64,000 bases of DNA. It comes from Blepharisma stoltei. Lineage: Eukaryota; Ciliophora; Heterotrichea; Heterotrichida; Blepharismidae. Positions 31,613 through 42,128 of this stretch are shown one piece after another (position 1 is the stretch's first letter; every line of letters starts with the position of its first letter). The notes under the pieces are model-generated. The model was not told the DNA's origin. It did not search any database and saw nothing but the letters and a program-made list of their open reading frames with translations. Both the position numbers and the translations under genes were made by a program. The stretch lies in contig CAJZBQ010000035.1 of the NCBI GenBank assembly GCA_914767885.1, forward strand, positions 310,001 through 374,000. The letters run 5' to 3'.

Positions 31613-34600
31613 TTACAAATATTTCTTTACAGTTGCTATTATAATATCAGGAGGGCAAGGCTTTGTTAGATAATCTACCATCCCACATTTTAAGCAGCAG
31701 TTTTTATCTTCTTCTGAGCTATACGCTGAATACCCAATTATAAAAGGCATATATTGCAGCTTTTCTTCCTCATAAAGCGCTTTTAGAGTTCTGGATGCTT
31801 CATAGCCATCAACAATAGGCATATTACAATCCATAATAACAGCTTTGTATCTTTTATTTCTTTTATCGCCTTCCAAAATCTTGTTAATTGAGTCTTTTCC
31901 ATTATAGGCTTCATCATAAGTGATGTTATATTGAGCTAAAATCGAGCTCAACGCCATTCTATTAAACTCATCGTCATCAACTATTAGTATGTCAGGATTA
32001 TTCATTGATTTTATAGAATTATACTTTGCCATGTCTATAGGTTTTAATTCTTCAATGCCTATTTGCAAATTTGTGGTACTGAAAATTGATTCTTGCTTTT
32101 CCTGGAAAATCTCCATAGAAAAATAAAATATGGAGCCTTTTCCTACTGTTGATTTAACCTTAATTCTTTTACCTCCTAACTCCTCCTTTAAATAGGAATA
32201 AAAAACCGTGTTCATTTAATTTTTCTAAAAATTATAAAATATAAATTGAGTGCAATAGTTTTGAATTTTAATTTAAGAATTAATTCAAAAAATTAATCGA
32301 TACAGTGCAAAAATGTTTAAATAATATCAACTTGTACTTTTTCACATAAATTAGGTTAACCTATAAATTTTTCCTATTGAAAAAAAAATTGTTTACAATT
32401 TAAGAGGGTTAAAGTACAAAAATGGAAGGAGTAAGGATTTTACTATGTAATTTGAAATTCAAAGGCCAAGTCCTGATCCTTGAGGGTTAATGCCAGGGAT
32501 ATAAGTTGAAGCAAATTCGGTAAATAATTTTTTTTGAATTTCACCGCTGATTCCTAATTTACTAATGCTTAATGTTTAAGATGTTGCTTTATTCAAAGTA
32601 TGACTAAGTAAAAGCTAAACCTTTTAAATCCAGCTTGTGATGCCGCCGAGCCCTCCCAAATCACAACATTTGCATAAGTCTGAACAATCCTAAATAAATG
32701 CCGCACCACCCATAGGGTGCATTGTATCACCCCACTTGACTCCTGAGTGTATTCGCCTAAGAGTATCCCTCCTAAAAGTGCCAAGCAATAAAATTTTGTG
32801 TCTCCTAATACCCAATAATTAGACAGTCCAGCCTATGTGCTGGGTTTTGCTGATACAACTGGATAAGCATTCACTAGGGAAATTGGACCCCATAAAATAA
32901 TTATATGAATAGATAGAATAGTTCTTGAGAAAGCCAATTCAAGCATAGCCATTTTATTTTTATTTCTCCGTGATTCCAATTCCTGTATCCTCAACTGAGC
33001 ATTTTAGTCTCTGCTTTGAATCCAATGTAAAGCACAGTTCAATTGAGCCGCTAAATGTAAATTTAAGTGCATTGCTTACTCCCCCCCCTCCGCGAGTGAA
33101 CAAAACCATTAGAAAAATCCCTATTTTTTTGCCCAAAAACCCACCCTCCGTGAGTGAACAAAAAATTTTTAATAGAAAAATTTTTGATATATAAATGATA
33201 ATTAGTATAATGATATCTCAAGCTAAATCTGTTTAATTTTAAACAAATTGCGTTTTAAAGTATAAAATTTTATAAATTAAATTAATATTTGCTCCCCAAT
33301 TTTTTATAGAAATGAGATTTTTTTAAATTTCGGAAAAAAAAAATTTTATAAAAAAAATTAACCCCTTTTGTAAGTGAACAAAATTTTTTTTGCTCACTCA
33401 CGGAGGGGGGAGTTAGAAGATTTAGAATCACTTGGCTAAGTCTAATTGGATCTGTAAAAATTTGTAAAGGCAATGAAGGATCAACCCTGTAGCTCATGCT
33501 TAAATTCTTTGATTTAGCTTGGAGGTCAATTAATTGGCAAACATGGCTCACAATTTTTCGAATATTGCAATAGGATTTTTTAATTGTAAAAACACCTGCA
33601 ATTATTTTTGAATAATCTAATAAATCATCAATTAAAGAGAGCATCAATTTTGAAGATACCAAAATTATTCTTAGCTTTTGTAATTCAGATTCTTTAAGAG
33701 TTTTTTCAGCTTTATCAAATAAATCATTTGCAAAAAAGCTTATAGAATTGAGTGGCGTCCTGAGCTCATGAGAAACTGACCTGAGGAGTATAGTTTTCAT
33801 TTGGCCATCAGCAATTGATTTTTCTAGCTCCACTATTTTGTTAATATTCCTAGCAGTCACAAACAATGCAGAATTATTTTCTCATAAAATTTTTTGGACT
33901 TTTCACTCAATATTGATATTATGCACAAGAGTAACCCCAAGAGTCATTTCTGGATCTTCCAAGTACCAAAAAGCATGTTTTATATCATCAATTAAAAAAT
34001 TAGAAGTTTGAAAGGAGGAAACCTTTTTATCTGGGCAATATTCATATTTACATAAATCATGCATAATTTCATCAGGAGTGCACAGCATTATATTGAGGAT
34101 GTTTGAATTGAAAAAATTAACTTGATTTTCGTTTGAAATAATTAATATCCCATCTGAATGGGCTTGAGTGATAAATTTCAGCCTGTCTTTTGAAATTTCA
34201 ACTTCTTTACTGAAAAGAAATCGCTCATAAGAAATTTTGTGGTTATAGTCACTGCTATAATTACACATGACAACAATTGATATAAAGAGATTAAACTGGC
34301 TTGCGTTTAAGGCAAAGTCATTATTTAAGAATAGCATCTTATGAAAAATCCAACAATAAGAATGCTTAGCGAGCAATATATTGAACAATATTTTGTTTTT
34401 CACCATTGGCATTTCTAATACTGTTGTAAAAATAATCGAAAAAGCCAAGTAAACGTTTTGCTGATCCATAAAGTGTTCCTTTGTTATAAAGGTAGCAGTG
34501 CTATATAATTCTGAAACAATTATTACGACCACAGCTTTTGTATCAGAGTACCTCTTTTCATTAAATTCAATCAGAGATATGCCAAAAGCATGGACAAGTA

Positions 34601-34760
34601 AATATATCAAATGATCATGGATAAAATTTGTCTTTAAGAAAAAGCAACTTAAAAGCCGTATAGTTGTTGAAACAATAGCAAATGAATAGGAAAAATACTT
34701 CAAAAGTTGATAAGCATTATTCACTTCTTCCTTTCACCATAGCTCTCGATAATTCGACAT
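31613..34760 (-). CDS. Hybrid histidine kinase with receiver domain, about 710 aa after three removals
   Basis: Starts ATG 34760 (MSNYRELWWKEEV, second W is TGA). N-terminal multi-span membrane region (about residues 15-150), a PAS-like segment (SDGILIISNENQVNFFN), the HisKA H-box SVSHELRTPLNS, the N-box LNLLSNALKFTF, the G1 box EDTGIGI, the G2 box GSGLGLWISNYIVKSLGGKIK-like, then a receiver domain (ILIVDDDEFNR, phospho-acceptor VIMDCNMPIVDG, Lys in LTKPC). Three insertions must go: MITE 33077-33413, retroposon 32555-32961, MITE 32177-32431. The two MITEs restore family motifs exactly. The retroposon sits inside the G1 region and has no TA in its duplication (see findings). A phosphorelay sensor at a membrane is expected. 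Confidence 0.87.
32177..32431. mobile_element. Degenerate MITE/IES in the histidine kinase (255 bp)
   Basis: TAACTCCTCCTTTAAA...TGGAAGGAG with TA at 32432. Excision joins YIVKSL to GGKRIKVKSTVGKGS in frame, as expected downstream of the G2 box. Confidence 0.8.
32555..32961 (-). mobile_element. Retroposon in the histidine kinase G1 box (407 bp)
   Basis: On the minus strand starts AAAATAAAATGGCTATGC and ends near GCATTAGTAAATTA. Duplications ATTTCACCGCTGATTCC (32538-32554) and ATTTCTCCGTGATTCC (32962-32977) have no TA. Removing the insert plus one duplication would give DTGIGISGEIQKKLF. Confidence 0.75.
33077..33413. mobile_element. TA-bounded MITE/IES in the histidine kinase (337 bp)
   Basis: TACTCCCCCCCCTCCGCGAG...CACGGAGGGGGGAGT, TA at 33414. 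Precise excision gives NLLSNALKF (N-box). Confidence 0.88.
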
Positions 34761-36132
34761 TTATAAGCGCATTTTCAAAAAAAATAATTGTCATTGAAAT
34801 TATTTCTAAGCTATTTTAACTTTCTTTATTACGATAGGTGTAAGAGGAAATATAATAGTAATAATCTTGATTGAAGAATTATATCTGATTAGTAGTGTAA
34901 AATCTTTAGTCATACTTATCAAATTTAAAATAAATAGATCACATAAATCAGCATAATGACATTAATAAAGTTAGGGATTGTATAGCAGAAGCATTTTAAC
35001 TTTCAAATATTAAATAAATTATGCATTTCAGAATTTTAAGGAAGCATTTATGATGCACTTAACAAAATAATTAATCATTCTTTACATTGACAAATTATAT
35101 TTTGAATTATTATTATTATTAGTGTTTTGGCACAATGAACCTGCATTTCGCACTTGGCATATTTTGAATATAATTATTTCGTAAAAAATCTAAGATATTT
35201 TTATGATTTTTTCTGTATAGACATTTAAAAAATAAATATTTTAAGCTGTTTTTATAAATAAATTTTATATCAATTCTTTTGTTGAAAGCTCTTATTATGT
35301 ACCTTATGTATTAGCTCCTCTTTACATTTTCTTATATTTTATATATAAAAAATTCTCTGCTTTCATTGAAATTTCTTGATTTTATTTTAATATTCTATAT
35401 TAATTTGCTAATACTCGCCTCTATAATTCCTTTTGCTTCTTTAAGCAATTTTATTAGAATAAAAATTATTTTATGAGTAATAAATTTATAAAGAACAATA
35501 AAGTATTTACTACTTTCTGTTTCTCTTATTTATTACTTTCCAAATTTTAAATACTCTCATTTCATCTTATCACTGAAATTATTCAAGTGCTTATTTTTTT
35601 TTATATATTTATTTTGGTTGTTGTAAAATGGACAAAGATTTAAGATTTATGCTGGATGCACATTCGTAAGAAAATACCTCATAACTTAAAATAAGATTCA
35701 AAACAGCAATAACTGTCCCAGAAGCTTAAAGTTGGAAATAATTTAGTTGAGTAATAGGAATTTTCTGTTATGGAATACATATGCATATGGCATATCAATT
35801 CATAAAAATGCTTAGAATATTGTGCAATAAAACTAAAAAGTAATCTCAGCTTCATGTTAAGTATAAATTTAGAGGCGTTGCTACTTTAGTTAATGATTAT
35901 TTCGATTGGGATATTTCAAGCTAAGAGAAATTATAGAGAGCATCATTTTTTTTACTTATTTCAATCTGCTTTTATAATAATATGTTATTTTCCCTAAATT
36001 CTTCCTATTATATACATTTCCGTCTATCAAACTAATGCCTGTCTAATAAACTTCTAGCGGTTTCATTTTCTAATTTATTTTCTGATAAAAATAACTTTGA
36101 AACCGATAGGCAATTTAATAAATAATTCAAAA
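34761..36132. other. Long intergenic region, no gene seen
   Basis: About 1.37 kb, extremely AT-rich. Separates the divergently transcribed histidine kinase and CDPK. No conserved frame, RNA gene or repeat end recognised. Confidence 0.45.
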
Positions 36133-37706
36133 ATGGGAATAAACGTTAGTAAAAGAAGCTTAAAAAAAGCAAGCGTGAGCAAACTACAGAAAATTACTTG
36201 ACAATTAAAGTATCTTCAATAAGATCTGTATATAATATCGGCAAGATCATTGGGCACGGCCATTTTGGAGTAGTTAGAGAAGCTGTGCATATCGGAGAAA
36301 ACACAAAAGTCGCAATAAAATTGATTCAAAAGTCTTTAATAAAAGATAAAATGGGTGCACTGATTAGAGAAGTTGAAATCCTTAAAGCGCTTGATCACCC
36401 AAATATTATCAGATTTTATGGGGCATATGAAGATGACATAAACTTGTACATAGTCATGGAACTTTGCTCTGGAAAAGAGCTTTTCCACAAAATAGTTAAC
36501 ACTGATCAAATAGATGAGCATAATGCCCAAGCAATTATGAGGAAAATTCTAATGGCAGTCAACCATCTCCATGCAAATGGGATAGTCCATCGAGATTTGA
36601 AACCGGAGAATATTTTATTCGAATCAAATGAAGAAAATGCAGAATTAAAAATTGTTGACTTTGGCCTTTCCCGTAAGTTTCAAAGAAAGTCCAAGCATTT
36701 CCATGGAGCGGTAGGTACTCCATATTACATGGCTCCTGAAATTATAAAAGGATCATACAATTTCAAATGTGACCTATGAAGTATCGGCGTAATTTTGTAC
36801 AGTATGATATGCCGAAGATTGCCTTTTTGCGAAAGATTTGACTGTGATACATTTAAAAAAATTAAATCAGGGGATTTTAGCACAGATAACGATTTATGGA
36901 GGCAAGCCTCAAGTGATGCAAAAAATTTAATCAGAAAGCTATTAGAAGTGAATCCGTCAAAAAGACTGTCAGCAGCTCAAGCATTAGAACATCCTTGGTT
37001 CAAAGCGATGCCACAACCAAAAGTTTCTATTGACAAATCATTATTGAGTTCTCTGCAGGACTATTGTAAATCATCTTTATTTCAAAAACAGGCTCTAAAT
37101 ATTTTGGTCAAGCATTTAAGCTTTTCTGATTTGAAAGAGCTTAAACAAATATTTATAGGCTTAGACCGTTCTTGATCAGAAGGGAAAATGCCTCTATTGA
37201 GAAGCTGAGGATTTCAGCCCTGGATCATGATGCCTTGAGTAGCCTGCCCCGCTAGCGTTCGCTGCGGAATCCACTGTACTTCAGGAAGCGGGAACTTTAA
37301 TTACCATCATAATCTAATAGGCTTAGACCAAGATTTAAACGGGAAAATTTTTAGAAAATCTTTAACTCATGCATTGGAGAATTCAGGATTCAAATTAGCC
37401 CATGATGAAATTAAAAATCTCATGAAGTCAATTGATATAGACAAGAATGGAGTCATAAATTACTCAGAATTTTTGGCTGCTGCATTGCTTTCAAGACACA
37501 ATCTAGAACAAGAAGAATTGGGATATATTTATAACCAATTCGATACCAATAAAAAAGGATTTATTACGGGCAAAGACATTGAGGAAACGTTTAATAGATG
37601 TGGGCGTGATATGAATAGACATTCTGTTAAACTAATAATGACAGAAATCGGAAAATCTGAAGAAGAAACAATAACTTATGCAGAGTTTACAAATATATTT
37701 GTATAA
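36133..37706 (+). CDS. Second CDPK-type kinase, about 466 aa after IES removal; N-terminus uncertain
   Basis: Kinase domain: GKIIGHGHFGVVREA, VAIKLIQK, HRDLKPENILF, DFGLSRKF, GTPYYMAPEI, with Trp TGA after NFKCDL. It is followed by the CDPK junction and EF-hands DQDLNGKIFRKS, DIDKNGVINYSE and DTNKKGFITGKD, plus a degenerate fourth loop lacking the usual acidic ligands. A retroposon IES (37156-37317) interrupts the first EF-hand. ATG 36133 (MGINVS, possible myristoylation) is one frame off the kinase frame, which needs a removal of 2 mod 3 (such as a 14-nt GTTAGTAAAAGAAG segment); or the start lies elsewhere. Paralogue of the CDPK at 507-2036 but clearly diverged. Confidence 0.82.
37156..37317 (+). 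mobile_element. Short retroposon-like IES in the second CDPK (162 bp)
   Basis: GC-rich (CCCCGCTAGCGTTCGCTGCGG) and ends CATCATAATCTAATAG. Duplication ATAGGCTTAGACC at 37155-37167 and 37317-37329. Removal gives FIGLDQDLNGKIF. Confidence 0.82.
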
Positions 37707-38110
37707 GTTCGATTGAGTGGTATTATAATTAAATTAATTTTCAAACACATTTAATAGAATTCTATTTAAATCAGAAAAAATAAACAAAGAAATCGACCAA
37801 TAAATATAAGCAGCTTCAAAAATTATGCATAGCCAGCTAATTTCTATCTAAGATAATAGCTTCAATAAAGCAAATCCCTCAGCTTCTTAAGTTATATCAA
37901 CTCTTGGAAATCTTATTATCAACTCGAGATTTTATAACATTTCATTATAACATTTCATTATTACAGCATTATTTCAATTTTTTTAGTATACCATTATAAC
38001 CGTTTAAAATTGCAAAAATCATCTACTAGATCTTCTTAATTTGAAATAATCCAATTTAGCTATCATATTATTATTTAGTTTATTTTTGAATAATCAATAA
38101 AAATTACGTA
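37707..38110. other. Intergenic region, no gene seen
   Basis: About 400 bp AT-rich, with the near-repeated ATAACATTTCATT (about 37937 and 37950) only. Confidence 0.4.
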
Positions 38111-38767
38111 ATGGGAGGCAATTGCACAAAAAGTGAATCTGATGAGAATGTTATCAGGCCGAGGTTTACAATTGGCAAAGACTATCAAGAACTTCCCAAT
38201 CAGTTCACAGGAGAAGGCGTTCTGAAAACTATTTCATGGAAAGCCACAATTACAAGACAACAGTTAGAAGCTAAAAGAATCGAATTTTGGAGAACAAGGA
38301 CAACAGGAAGAAGGCACATTTGGCTTGCAATAAAAAGTGCCATTGAAGCTGATGCAGCCACAGCAAAGGTTTTGCTTGAAATGAACGAAATTAAGTTAAG
38401 AAACGAAAGCATCACCATGTGTGAAGATCCCCATGGCACAATTTATGAAATTCCTCCTTATATAGTGAATGACCCCATCTATTTTCCAAATGAAAAAAAG
38501 GTTATGGTCCCTAAGCCTGCTTTGATAGAGAATGAGCTTGTGACACTGAAGATCAGAAGGGCTGGAAAAGAGCATGATACAGTCATCCAGATAGAAACGA
38601 AAAATGTTTCAAGAGTCCTTAAAGAAATGTATGCGGAAAAAGACGGGCTAGATCCAGATACTTTACGCCTATTCTTCAGCGGGAAAGAGTTGAAAGACGA
38701 TCAAACCTTGTCAAGCTGCTATGTTAGAAATGATATGGTCGTCCAAGCTTTTGTGAAGCCAGCCTAG
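38111..38767 (+). CDS. UBTD-type ubiquitin-domain protein, 218 aa
   Basis: Resembles UBTD1/2 (DC-UbP): N-myristoylation start MGGNCTKSESDE, a helical N-terminal domain (ITRQQLEAKRIEFWRTRTTGRRHIWLAIKSAIEADAA, then YEIPPYIVNDPIYF), and a C-terminal ubiquitin-like fold (TVIQIETKNVSRVLKEMYAEKDGLDPDTLRLFFSGKELKDDQTL). The ubiquitin-like C-terminus has no GG, as in the family, so it is not conjugated. Predicted adaptor between E2/E3 enzymes and substrates at membranes. Uninterrupted; stop TAG. Confidence 0.88.
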   Translation: MGGNCTKSESDENVIRPRFTIGKDYQELPNQFTGEGVLKTISWKATITRQQLEAKRIEFWRTRTTGRRHIWLAIKSAIEADAATAKVLLEMNEIKLRNESITMCEDPHGTIYEIPPYIVNDPIYFPNEKKVMVPKPALIENELVTLKIRRAGKEHDTVIQIETKNVSRVLKEMYAEKDGLDPDTLRLFFSGKELKDDQTLSSCYVRNDMVVQAFVKPA

Positions 38768-39174
38768 TCTGGAAATAATAAGATTTAATGATTAAATTTA
38801 GGGTGGGATGGAAAAAATTGTATATAATTTCGTAAAAAAGAATGGTATTAAATTCCTAGGTATTTGCATCGAATTTAAATTAAATATTATATTACACCAA
38901 CTGGCTTCAATAGCCTAGAATCTATTAGTAAGCAATTAATCTATTTTTCTTTAAAATATTATCATTATGATTATAGAAGTCAGCTATCTCATATGATGAG
39001 CATTAATATTATTCAGCAGATCTTGATAATTTATGATTATCTGATTCTTAATTTTGATTCAAAGTACTTTTTACTAGTTAAGCGTTTAGATTTAGCTCGT
39101 CCAATTACTAACGAGCGCCTAAAGCTTCTTTTTAAAAAAATTAGTCATATTTATATAATAAGTCATATAATAAA
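38768..39174. other. Intergenic region, no gene seen
   Basis: AT-rich, convergent gap between the UBTD and kelch genes; an open frame on the plus strand beginning here overlaps the antisense of the BACK domain and is not a gene. Confidence 0.45.
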
Positions 39175-41146
39175 TTATCGCTTATTCAATATCTCTAGCA
39201 CAAGCTCCACATTTGCTCTGGCCATATCTTTAAAAGATGCCGTTTTGCAAACCTGGTCAAAATTATTAACAATATATCTCAGCGACGCTTCCCTCAAATT
39301 TGAAGCTCCATGCAAATCACTAGCCTGAAAAATATTGGCTGCATTTTCTATATCTTTCTCATAAACTGTAGCAAAAAAAACTATAGTCTATGCCCCTATA
39401 TAGAGTTATTAATCGAACAAAATGCAAAGGACGGCTGAATGACCAAGACCGGCTCTCTCAAAGGAACAAGCAGGATCTTACACCAGGAAACGTTAAAAAG
39501 TGGCATTAATGAGTGTACAAAAAGTTGGCAAGCAAATGCGCCAATTTTTTAAATGGGTTTATTATTAAAATTAATTTAAAATTAAAGATACCCTTTAGAC
39601 TGGAAAGCATAAATATAAAACATTATTATGAGACATTAAGAACTTCATAAGAGCAACCAGCGTTCAATACAAACTTTGGCTTTTTATATAGCAATTTCCC
39701 TTGAGAGAGTCTGTCTTGGCTATTTACCGTTCATTACATTTTACTCTATAAAGAAATCTATATAGGGAGATGGGCTATATATATAATGCCTATTATGCAA
39801 TCTATAGAGAATCACTATATATTAATTGATGACATTATTCTTTGCTCGCAGATTTTCTTCAATCTCTCAATACAAAACAAATCCGCTGCTTCAAACAAGT
39901 CCATTGCAATTTCTAAATTAACATCAGCTTGATCAGTATATAGATACCTCAAAATAGTCAAGAAAATAGGGTAAGAAATGTTATTAATTGTGATTTCTTT
40001 GGAATTCCCTTCAATCATATTTCCGCTGAACATTGCTGAAAAGTAATTCGACCGGCACAGTAGCAATTTATGTGCATAGATTGGTTTTCCTTCTATAATA
40101 AAGGTGATATCACTGAATTGCTGATTATTTACAAGGCAGGAAAGCTCTTGAGTCAGTGTACTCTCTGGGACATCTGAGCTTTCAGTTTCAAATCGGAATT
40201 GTTTGAAATCGTTTAACCTTGTAGAACCATCATATCCTCCAAAAATAAAGAAGCATTTCCCATAAACCACTCCAATGTGGCAAAATCTACTGCATGGAGG
40301 AGTGCCTCCTGTCGAACAAATAGGAAGCCACCTCTGCTCATCAAATTTGTATTCAAAGAAATCACTTCTCGCATTCCCAGTTGATCCTCCAAATATAAAA
40401 AGCGAGTTTTTAAAGCTAACTGCTACATGAGAGTCCCGAGGACTGGGAGGAAACCCTAGAGTTTCAATTTCACTTCATGTTTCATTCGTAAAGCTTCATG
40501 CATAAAAATCGTTCAACTGTCTCGCTCCATCATGCCCTCCAAATACAAGCATTTTATCACCTACCACTGTTGCTGTCGTTCTATACCTGGGCTTCGGCCA
40601 ATGCTCATTTGCTCCTAAACTGTCAGTCACGATCCTTCACGAATTTGTTTCAAAATTGTACCTATGAAAATCATTTCTATAAAGTCCATCATATCCTGCA
40701 AAAATATACATAGAGCCTTCATATACAACGCCTGAATGGCTGTGTCGGGCTGAAGGCGGACTTCCATTGCCCGAGCTAATTATTTCTCTTCATGTATTCG
40801 TTTCAGCATTATACTCATAAAAATCATTGACTCTGTTATATCCGTCGTAACCTCCATATACGTAAACGCAGGTGCCAAATACTACTGATACATGCCGGTC
40901 TCTAGGAGTCGGAAAAACACCGTTGGATACTATTTGGGTTCATCGGGAATTCGCAAAACTGAATCGATAAAAATCATTTGTTCTTTGCACACCGTCGTAG
41001 CCTCCAAAAATATATAATGAGTTTTCTAATACAACACCTGTGTGCAATGATCTTTGACAAGGAGGCTTTGATTGCGCAAGGACTGTTGTCCAGCACCATG
41101 GTTTATTTTCGAGGCTTTCTTCTTCAGGATGCTTTAGCTCAGCCAT
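39175..41146 (-). CDS. Kelch-repeat BTB/BACK protein, 511 aa after IES removal
   Basis: N-terminal kelch propeller with six repeats (NSLYIFGGYDG, CVYVYGGYDGYNR, SMYIFAGYDG, KMLVFGGHDG, SLFIFGGSTG, CFFIFGGYDG), then a BTB domain (SDITFIIEGKPIYAHKLLLCRSNYFSAMFSG) and a BACK-like C-terminus (ANIFQASDLHGASNLREASLRYIVNNFDQV). This is the LZTR1/RCBTB-like order, typical of cullin-3 E3 adaptors. A TIR-element IES (39384-39819) separates BTB from BACK; cutting at TATA gives SSINIVFFATVYEKDIENAANIF and 1536 nt. Several Trp are TGA. Without recognising the IES, the gene would end before BACK. Confidence 0.9.
39384..39819. mobile_element. Short TIR element acting as an IES in the kelch-BTB gene (436 bp)
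   Basis: Inverted arms: CCCCTATATAGAG...GACCAAGACCGGCTCTCTCAA on the left, TTGAGAGAGTCTGTCTTGGC...CTATATAGGGAGATGGGCTATA on the right. Same arm family as the 10323-12623 element, including GTTGGCAAGCAAATGCGCC. Flanking TATA at both ends; in-frame excision. Confidence 0.83.
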
Positions 41147-41349
41147 GTTAGTTCAAATTTGCAAGAGTAGTTTAATATTTAAGAGATAAATTAAGGTTAG
41201 ATTAAATTGCAAATTTTAAAGAATTCAAACTTTTATCAGCTTAAATAGCAAAAACTTTTTAATATGATAAATACTTGAGGAAATTTTTGGTAATATTTTC
41301 TAGAAAAATCTTAAGCCTAATTATTACAAGGATTTTTTTTATATTTACA

Positions 41350-41937
41350 TTATATCAGCCTTTGATAAAGCTCTTCTTTATTTTTTTCTACTTTTCCCTT
41401 TGAAGTCAAAAAATAAATTCCGCATCCAACTACGCTAATTGACGCGAGAACAATAAATCTGGCATATTCAAAAACGAATGATCCACTCAGCTTCCCAATT
41501 TCACTACTTGGCAGTCCTGAGCAGCTGCTTTTCAAACAAGCATCCAAGCATTTGTCTAGCTGATCCCTTAGTTTTCCTTTGCAGCTGAGCGTGCATATAT
41601 CAATGCATTCTGTATCATCCATATTCAGTTCATTTTCTTGATTTATCATTTTTTGGCACCCTGCTGAGATTAAGCAGTCATACATAGAATCTTCAAGGAA
41701 ATTCTGTTTGCAAAGCCCAGCTTTATTTAGATTGCAGCCAATATTTTCAATAAACTGAAAATCTTGATTATTAAATGCTTTAAAGGAAAACTTTATGGAG
41801 TTGTGTGTAAATTTGAAACCACTGAAAATACTTGAGTCGCACCCGCAGTTCTGTATGCAAGACGTGGTTGCGCATTGAGAGTAGCATGAGAATTCGCAAG
41901 CTGAAATTATAGCAATAAACAGAAAAAATAATTTCAT
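41350..41937 (-). CDS. Cys-rich type I membrane protein, 195 aa
   Basis: Start chosen at MKLFFLFIAIISACEFSC (41937), a clear signal peptide; an in-frame ATG ten codons upstream (MAYPIWVINK) is less fitting. About 18 Cys in the lumenal or extracellular part (CYSQCATTSCIQNCGC; CIDICTLSCKGKLRDQLDKCLDACLKSSC), one TM helix (FIVLASISVVGCGIYFL), short basic tail (KGKVEKNKEELYQRLI). The spaced Cys pairs suggest disulfide-bonded surface modules. No named family; uninterrupted. Confidence 0.7.
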   Translation of the reverse strand: MKLFFLFIAIISACEFSCYSQCATTSCIQNCGCDSSIFSGFKFTHNSIKFSFKAFNNQDFQFIENIGCNLNKAGLCKQNFLEDSMYDCLISAGCQKMINQENELNMDDTECIDICTLSCKGKLRDQLDKCLDACLKSSCSGLPSSEIGKLSGSFVFEYARFIVLASISVVGCGIYFLTSKGKVEKNKEELYQRLI

Positions 41938-42128
41938 TTTATTAATTACCCATATTGGATAAGCCATATGCCTTATTAATTAGAATTTTATGACCTATTT
42001 TATGATAACCTAAAAAGATGATTAATTCTTAAAAAAATTAATTAAAATTATTTTTATTTATCAAATAAAATTAACAAAGAAAAGTTAAATAAATTCTTTG
42101 CGGTGATATCTTATAGCTATATATATTT

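Noticed and set aside
34722..34724. GTG as the start of the histidine kinase
   Set aside because: An ATG at 34758-34760 lies in the same frame once TGA is read as Trp.
38993..39328. Plus-strand open frame of 111 codons
   Set aside because: It is antisense to the BACK domain of the kelch-BTB gene and has no coding features.
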